9,806 nt of DNA from Fimenecus sp045579305 (GTDB lineage Bacteria; Bacillota; Clostridia; Oscillospirales; Acutalibacteraceae): NCBI GenBank assembly GCA_045579305.1, contig JAZNLY010000116.1:1-9806 (forward strand), in the 5' to 3' direction. A model generated the notes under the pieces. The model was not told the origin of the DNA and made no database searches. It worked only from the letters and a program-made list of their open reading frames with translations. Positions 6,456-9,806 of this stretch are shown here, one piece after another. Numbering within the stretch: the stretch's first letter is position 1; the number at the start of each line of letters is the position of its first letter. A program made the position numbers and the translations under genes.

Positions 6456-7084
6456 TGTTTCAATATGAAAAGAAACTGCAATTTCCCGTTAAAATTAAAA
6501 ATCCTAATCCAAAACTAGCCCAGGTGATTATATCACAATTTGGTGGACCGGATGGAGAATTAGCGGCTTCAATGCGATATTTTTCTCAAAGATATGGGAT
6601 GCCATTACCTGAGCTTAAGGGACTTTTAACAGACATTGCAACGGAAGAACTTTCTCACCTTGAAATGGTAGGCGCAATTGTTTATCAGTTAACAAGAAAT
6701 CTTACAATTGATGAAATAAAAAAATCAGGTTTTGACAAATATTATGTTGACCACACAACTGGAATTTACCCTGTTGCGGCAAGTGGCACACCATTCTCAG
6801 CAATGTATTTACAATCAAAAGGTGATGTAATTACAGACCTTCACGAGGATTTAGCTGCTGAGCAGAAAGCAAGAACAACCTATGATAACATTTTAAGACT
6901 TGTTGATGACCCTGATGTGCGTGAACCGATTAAGTTTTTACGAGAACGAGAGATAGTTCATTATCAAAGATTTGGTGAAGGATTACAGTTGGTAACTGAC
7001 AAATTGGATAATAAGAATTTTTATGCATTCAATCCAAGTTTTGATAAAAACTGTTTTAAAAACTGCAGAAATAGAATGAAATAA
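6455..7084 (+). CDS. cotJC: CotJC, manganese-catalase-like spore coat protein
   Basis: Ferritin-like four-helix protein of the manganese catalase family, built into the spore coat. Its 209 residues keep all five expected dimanganese ligands: Glu35 (DGELAA), Glu65 and His68 (TEELSHLE), Glu136 (LAAEQKAR) and His169 (EREIVH), so it may break down hydrogen peroxide. The ATG at 6455 shares one base with the cotJB stop and gives MFQYEKKLQFP, the family's usual N-terminus. A TTG at 6449 is also possible, since AAGGAG (6438-6443) is five bases from it and eleven from the ATG. The Bacillus protein is about 189 residues; the extra C-terminal tail here carries Cys200 and Cys204. Confidence 0.92.
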   Translation: MFQYEKKLQFPVKIKNPNPKLAQVIISQFGGPDGELAASMRYFSQRYGMPLPELKGLLTDIATEELSHLEMVGAIVYQLTRNLTIDEIKKSGFDKYYVDHTTGIYPVAASGTPFSAMYLQSKGDVITDLHEDLAAEQKARTTYDNILRLVDDPDVREPIKFLREREIVHYQRFGEGLQLVTDKLDNKNFYAFNPSFDKNCFKNCRNRMK

Positions 7085-7091
7085 AATAAAT

Positions 7092-7140
7092 AAAAAAATG
7101 CAGCTCTATCAAGTGTATAACTTCGTAGAGCTGCGTTTTT
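7092..7140. terminator. Bidirectional terminator between cotJC and the GH84 gene
   Basis: GCAGCTCTA (7100-7108) pairs perfectly with TAGAGCTGC (7126-7134), with a possible inner AAG/CTT pair. A7 precedes the stem (7092-7098) and T5 follows at 7136-7140. It can therefore terminate both convergent units, cotJABC from the left and the glycosidase gene ending at 7161 from the right. Confidence 0.88.
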
Positions 7141-7160
7141 GTACTAAGTATGAAAATTAA

Positions 7161-8804
7161 TTATATTTTTAACAATGTTTTTTCAGCCATTTCTCTCAGA
7201 CAGAAACCTGTGAGGATAGTGCCGTCACTATTGTATTTTTGAAGACTTTCTGAGAGTCTATTTTTATTATCTTGCGATGGATTATTTTTAGCTATATATA
7301 TATCGTCAAGTAAATCGCAACACATAGAGAATTTTCTTCTCCATTTCTGTAACTCACCAAAAAGAGGTACATTTGTATCACTAATAAGAGTTAAGCATTT
7401 TTTCATATCGGACATATATGAAATTAAAAGTTCAAGTGATTCTTCTTTTTTACCACTGGATTCAAGGAAAGATACTTTAGATAAAACTTGTCCCATATAT
7501 GATGACCCATATCTTGAAAGACAAGAAACACAAAGATGGTCTGCAAAATAAGAGAATATATCCGCGTTATCACCTAATATTTCTCTATGAGCATTTTTTA
7601 ATGATTCTTCCGGATTGTATGCCAATGGATTCCATAAAAAGTCAGCAACTGTCATAAGTGGAATTTTAGAACATTCTGCAAATTCCATAACATTTGAAAT
7701 TATACCTTCACAATGTTTATAGAGTTCATTGTCTCTACCAATAAGTGCACCAAGGTGCATTTCCTGAAACATTTCACAATCATTAACAGGGTAGTTGTCC
7801 CAATAAAGAGGACGATGGTTTGTTGCATAAGTAAATTCGTTTGCCTCTCTGACAGTAAGTACACGTGAGCAGATTTCTGCACCAGTCCAGAAAAGGTCAA
7901 TATCAGCAGGAATGTTACACCCAAACTTTGTAATATAATATTCATTGCAATTACCACTATATTGGGTGGGACATACAGTTAAGTTGATTGAAGAATCAAT
8001 TTTTTTAAGAGCAACATAAGTTTTGTTTACAAGGTCAATATGAGCATCGACAATGGAGTCAAAGGCGTTTTTGTCTTCCTCATATTGAAAGTCGGATGGA
8101 ATATCGTCAAGTAAAAGTCCAAAATTACGAACACCAATATCATATATACTTTTTATTTTATTTATGAGTTGTGTAAAATCATCATCTGATGTGTATTTGT
8201 ATGTTAGTCCGGGACCAATTGTCCAATGAAAATCTAATTGATTTTCACAAGCGACGTTAAAAAGATTTTTTAACTCTATAAGGTTTTTTTCAGGGTACAG
8301 TTCACGCCATTTTTCTCTGTGGTAAATATCGTCCTTTGGTGCATAGAAAAAAGTATTCATTCCATATGATGCCATAAGTTTCATGACAGAAAGGCGTTTG
8401 CTGTTTTCCCATGTAGGACCATAAAATCCTTCAATATATCCACGTTTTCTGAAAAGAGGGTAGTCTGTGAGAGTACCTTCTTTAAGCTCATTATTTTTAA
8501 TGAGTTTTGCTAGGGTGTGGGCACCTCTGAAAGCACCTTTTTCACTAGATGTTTTAATAACGATTTCATTTTCGTGAACTGATATTACATATTTCTCATC
8601 TGTAAGTCGGGCTGTTTGGTCGCAATAAGTTGTTTCTTTGCTATTTTCGAATCTTGCAACAACATTGATACCATTGTTGCAATTAATGTTGTAGTCTTTA
8701 AAAACTCTTGCTGTAATCTCTTTAAAATCACCAGATAGAGAAATAGATTTAACAACAATGTCTTTGCCAATTAGTTCATTTCTTTGTGGTATAGGGTAAA
8801 TCAA
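7161..8804 (-). CDS. GH84 family beta-N-acetylglucosaminidase
   Basis: Retaining glycoside hydrolase that removes terminal beta-linked N-acetylglucosamine by substrate-assisted catalysis. The N-terminal alpha/beta domain (about 1-115) leads into a TIM barrel opening with RGYIEGFYGPTWE (121-133) and MNTFFYAPKDDIYHREKWR. The catalytic pair is Asp233-Asp234 in LLLDDIP. Further family active-site residues are Tyr282 (CPTQYSG), Trp306 (FWTG), Trp335-Asp336-Asn337 and Asn341-Asp342. A helical C-terminal domain follows (about 400-547). There is no signal peptide or membrane segment, so the enzyme is presumably cytosolic, unlike many large secreted GH84 proteins. The TTG start has AAGGAG (8818-8813) eight bases upstream. 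It probably acts on imported glycan fragments or GlcNAc conjugates; the substrate is not evident from the neighbours. Confidence 0.93.
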   Translation of the reverse strand: MIYPIPQRNELIGKDIVVKSISLSGDFKEITARVFKDYNINCNNGINVVARFENSKETTYCDQTARLTDEKYVISVHENEIVIKTSSEKGAFRGAHTLAKLIKNNELKEGTLTDYPLFRKRGYIEGFYGPTWENSKRLSVMKLMASYGMNTFFYAPKDDIYHREKWRELYPEKNLIELKNLFNVACENQLDFHWTIGPGLTYKYTSDDDFTQLINKIKSIYDIGVRNFGLLLDDIPSDFQYEEDKNAFDSIVDAHIDLVNKTYVALKKIDSSINLTVCPTQYSGNCNEYYITKFGCNIPADIDLFWTGAEICSRVLTVREANEFTYATNHRPLYWDNYPVNDCEMFQEMHLGALIGRDNELYKHCEGIISNVMEFAECSKIPLMTVADFLWNPLAYNPEESLKNAHREILGDNADIFSYFADHLCVSCLSRYGSSYMGQVLSKVSFLESSGKKEESLELLISYMSDMKKCLTLISDTNVPLFGELQKWRRKFSMCCDLLDDIYIAKNNPSQDNKNRLSESLQKYNSDGTILTGFCLREMAEKTLLKI

Positions 8805-8812
8805 GGGAAAAA

Positions 8813-8818
8813 CTCCTT
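8813..8818 (-). promoter_or_regulatory. Ribosome binding site for the GH84 TTG start
   Basis: AAGGAG on the - strand, eight bases before the TTG at 8804. It supports this non-ATG start; no ATG lies nearby in frame. Confidence 0.75.
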
Positions 8819-8840
8819 TTATTTAATTTGTTTTAATGAG

Positions 8841-8868
8841 ATTATATCACAACAATTCTCAAAAACAA
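8841..8868 (-). promoter_or_regulatory. Promoter of the GH84 gene
   Basis: On the - strand, a perfect TATAAT (8846-8841) preceded by TGA forms an extended -10. A poor -35, TTGTTT (8868-8863), lies 16 bp upstream. Transcription should begin near 8834, giving a leader of about 30 nt. Confidence 0.6.
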
Positions 8869-8907
8869 TAACTATAAATAAATTAGTGAAAAAATTAACA
8901 AATTTCA

Positions 8908-8936
8908 TTGACAGTGATACTTATTAAGAGTAAACT
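8908..8936 (+). promoter_or_regulatory. Promoter of the aconitase-X gene
   Basis: A consensus TTGACA (8908-8913), a 17-bp spacer and TAAACT (8931-8936, 4/6). Transcription should begin near 8943, about 30 nt before the ATG. It does not overlap the divergent GH84 promoter. Confidence 0.6.
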
Positions 8937-8972
8937 ATATCTGTTAATATTTTATTAAAGAGGTGCTTTAAC

Positions 8973-9806
8973 ATGGCAATGCAGCTTACAGCCGAACAAC
9001 AGGCCTTGCTCAATGGTGAAAAGGGCGAAGTAATGGCTAAAGTTATGAAAACACTTGTTATGTATGGTGAAACATTTGGTGCAGAAAAAATGGTTCCAGT
9101 TACAAGTGACAAAGGACATCTTGTTACAAGTTTTGGTCTTAAGATGATGACTCCTGTTTTTGATTTGATGGACCAGCTTCTTAACGCAGGTGTTGTATCA
9201 AAACAGAAGTTTTCTGTTGACCCGAAACCATTTGACCCAAATGTTCCTTCTGATTTCCTTAAGAATTTTGTTTTCAAAAAGTTTATGTATTCAAAACAGA
9301 ATTCATATAATGAACAGCTTCGTAAGATGGGTCTTTTGAATGATGATGCTTATACTTGTGCTTGTTATCTTGATGAAGTAGGTAATACGCCTAAAAAAGG
9401 TGACATACTTTCATGGGCAGAATCAAGTGCTGTTGCATATGCAAACTCTGTTATCGGTGCTCGTTGTAACCGTAACTCTGGTATCATTGAAATGATGGGT
9501 TCAATTGCCGGTTTTGTTCCTTATTTTGGTCTTCTTACTGATGAAGGCAGAAAAGCAACATGGGTTATTGAAGTTAAATGTAAGAAAAAACCAGAAGCTC
9601 AGATTCTTGGCTCAGCAATCGGTATGAAGGTTATGGAAGATGTTCCTTATGTAAAGGGCATGAACGAATGGCTTGGTAATGAACTTGATGCTGATAATAA
9701 GGCATATCTTAAAGACTTTGGTGCTGCTTGTGCATCAAATGGTGCTGTTGGTCTTTTCCATATTGCCGGTCTTACACCTGAAGCAGTTGAATTGGGTGAC
9801 TCTCTC
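8973..9806 (+). CDS. Aconitase X catalytic (large) subunit, 3'-truncated by window edge
   Basis: Member of the AcnX (formerly DUF521) branch of the aconitase superfamily. These are iron-sulfur dehydratases whose characterised members act on cis-3-hydroxy-L-proline in bacteria or mevalonate 5-phosphate in archaea. The first 278 codons are visible, with no stop; the family's large subunit is about 400 residues, so roughly two thirds is present. Recognised segments are MQLTAEQQALLNGEKGE (3-19), YGETFGAEKMVPVTS (about 30-44), and SWAESSAVAYANSVIGARCNRN (147-168). Candidate cluster or active-site cysteines include Cys129, Cys131 and Cys165. The start has AGAGGTG (8960-8966) seven bases before ATG. 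There is no small swivel domain at the N-terminus, so it may lie at the C-terminus or in a downstream gene outside the window. The substrate is unresolved. Confidence 0.88.
   Translation, partial: MAMQLTAEQQALLNGEKGEVMAKVMKTLVMYGETFGAEKMVPVTSDKGHLVTSFGLKMMTPVFDLMDQLLNAGVVSKQKFSVDPKPFDPNVPSDFLKNFVFKKFMYSKQNSYNEQLRKMGLLNDDAYTCACYLDEVGNTPKKGDILSWAESSAVAYANSVIGARCNRNSGIIEMMGSIAGFVPYFGLLTDEGRKATWVIEVKCKKKPEAQILGSAIGMKVMEDVPYVKGMNEWLGNELDADNKAYLKDFGAACASNGAVGLFHIAGLTPEAVELGDSL

Noticed and set aside
8805..8972. Riboswitch or attenuator in the GH84/AcnX intergenic region
   Set aside because: Both predicted leaders are only about 30 nt long, too short for a structured riboswitch, and no strong hairpin with a T-run is present.
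8924..9277. A 117-codon - strand frame across the start of the aconitase-X gene
   Set aside because: The + strand reading matches the AcnX family from its first residues and has a promoter and ribosome binding site.

Overview
The window looks like the chromosome of an AT-rich, endospore-forming Bacillota (class Clostridia, probably a gut-type anaerobe). The reasons are the low GC content, strong AGGAGG-type ribosome binding sites, TTG and GTG starts, a cotJABC spore-coat operon, and a TnpX/Tn4451-type large serine recombinase of the kind common in clostridial mobile elements. Genus and species cannot be fixed from the sequence.

Region 1 (1-about 1830, + strand) is one end of an integrated mobile element. 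It holds what may be the last 20 codons of a TnpW-like gene and a complete 547-residue large serine recombinase, which runs directly into a hairpin terminator. Bases 64-150 hold only the leader and ribosome binding site of the recombinase; no convincing promoter was seen there. Fewer than 100 bp separate the recombinase stop codon from a core metabolic operon, so the element/chromosome junction should lie at about 1795-1872.

Region 2 (5948 down to 1833, - strand) is a tightly packed five-gene operon: a single-pass membrane protein with a C-terminal Cys-rich module, then deoC, deoB, cdd and pdp. The enzymes form one pathway. Cdd turns (deoxy)cytidine into (deoxy)uridine, Pdp phosphorolyses pyrimidine nucleosides to (deoxy)ribose 1-phosphate, DeoB isomerises that to the 5-phosphate, and DeoC cleaves deoxyribose 5-phosphate to glyceraldehyde 3-phosphate and acetaldehyde. 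All junctions overlap or are separated by at most 4 bp. A good promoter precedes the membrane protein, and its position argues that this gene starts at a TTG (5895) rather than the upstream ATG.

Region 3 (about 5950-7140, + strand) is the divergent cotJA-cotJB-cotJC spore-coat operon, ending in a strong bidirectional terminator. CotJC keeps the dimanganese catalase ligands, and all three Cot proteins carry terminal cysteine clusters.

Region 4 (7161-9806) is a divergent pair: a leaderless, presumably cytosolic GH84 beta-N-acetylglucosaminidase on the - strand, and the first 278 codons of an aconitase-X catalytic subunit on the + strand, cut by the window edge. Each has a clear promoter in the 168 bp between them. 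No tRNA, rRNA, CRISPR array or riboswitch was seen.
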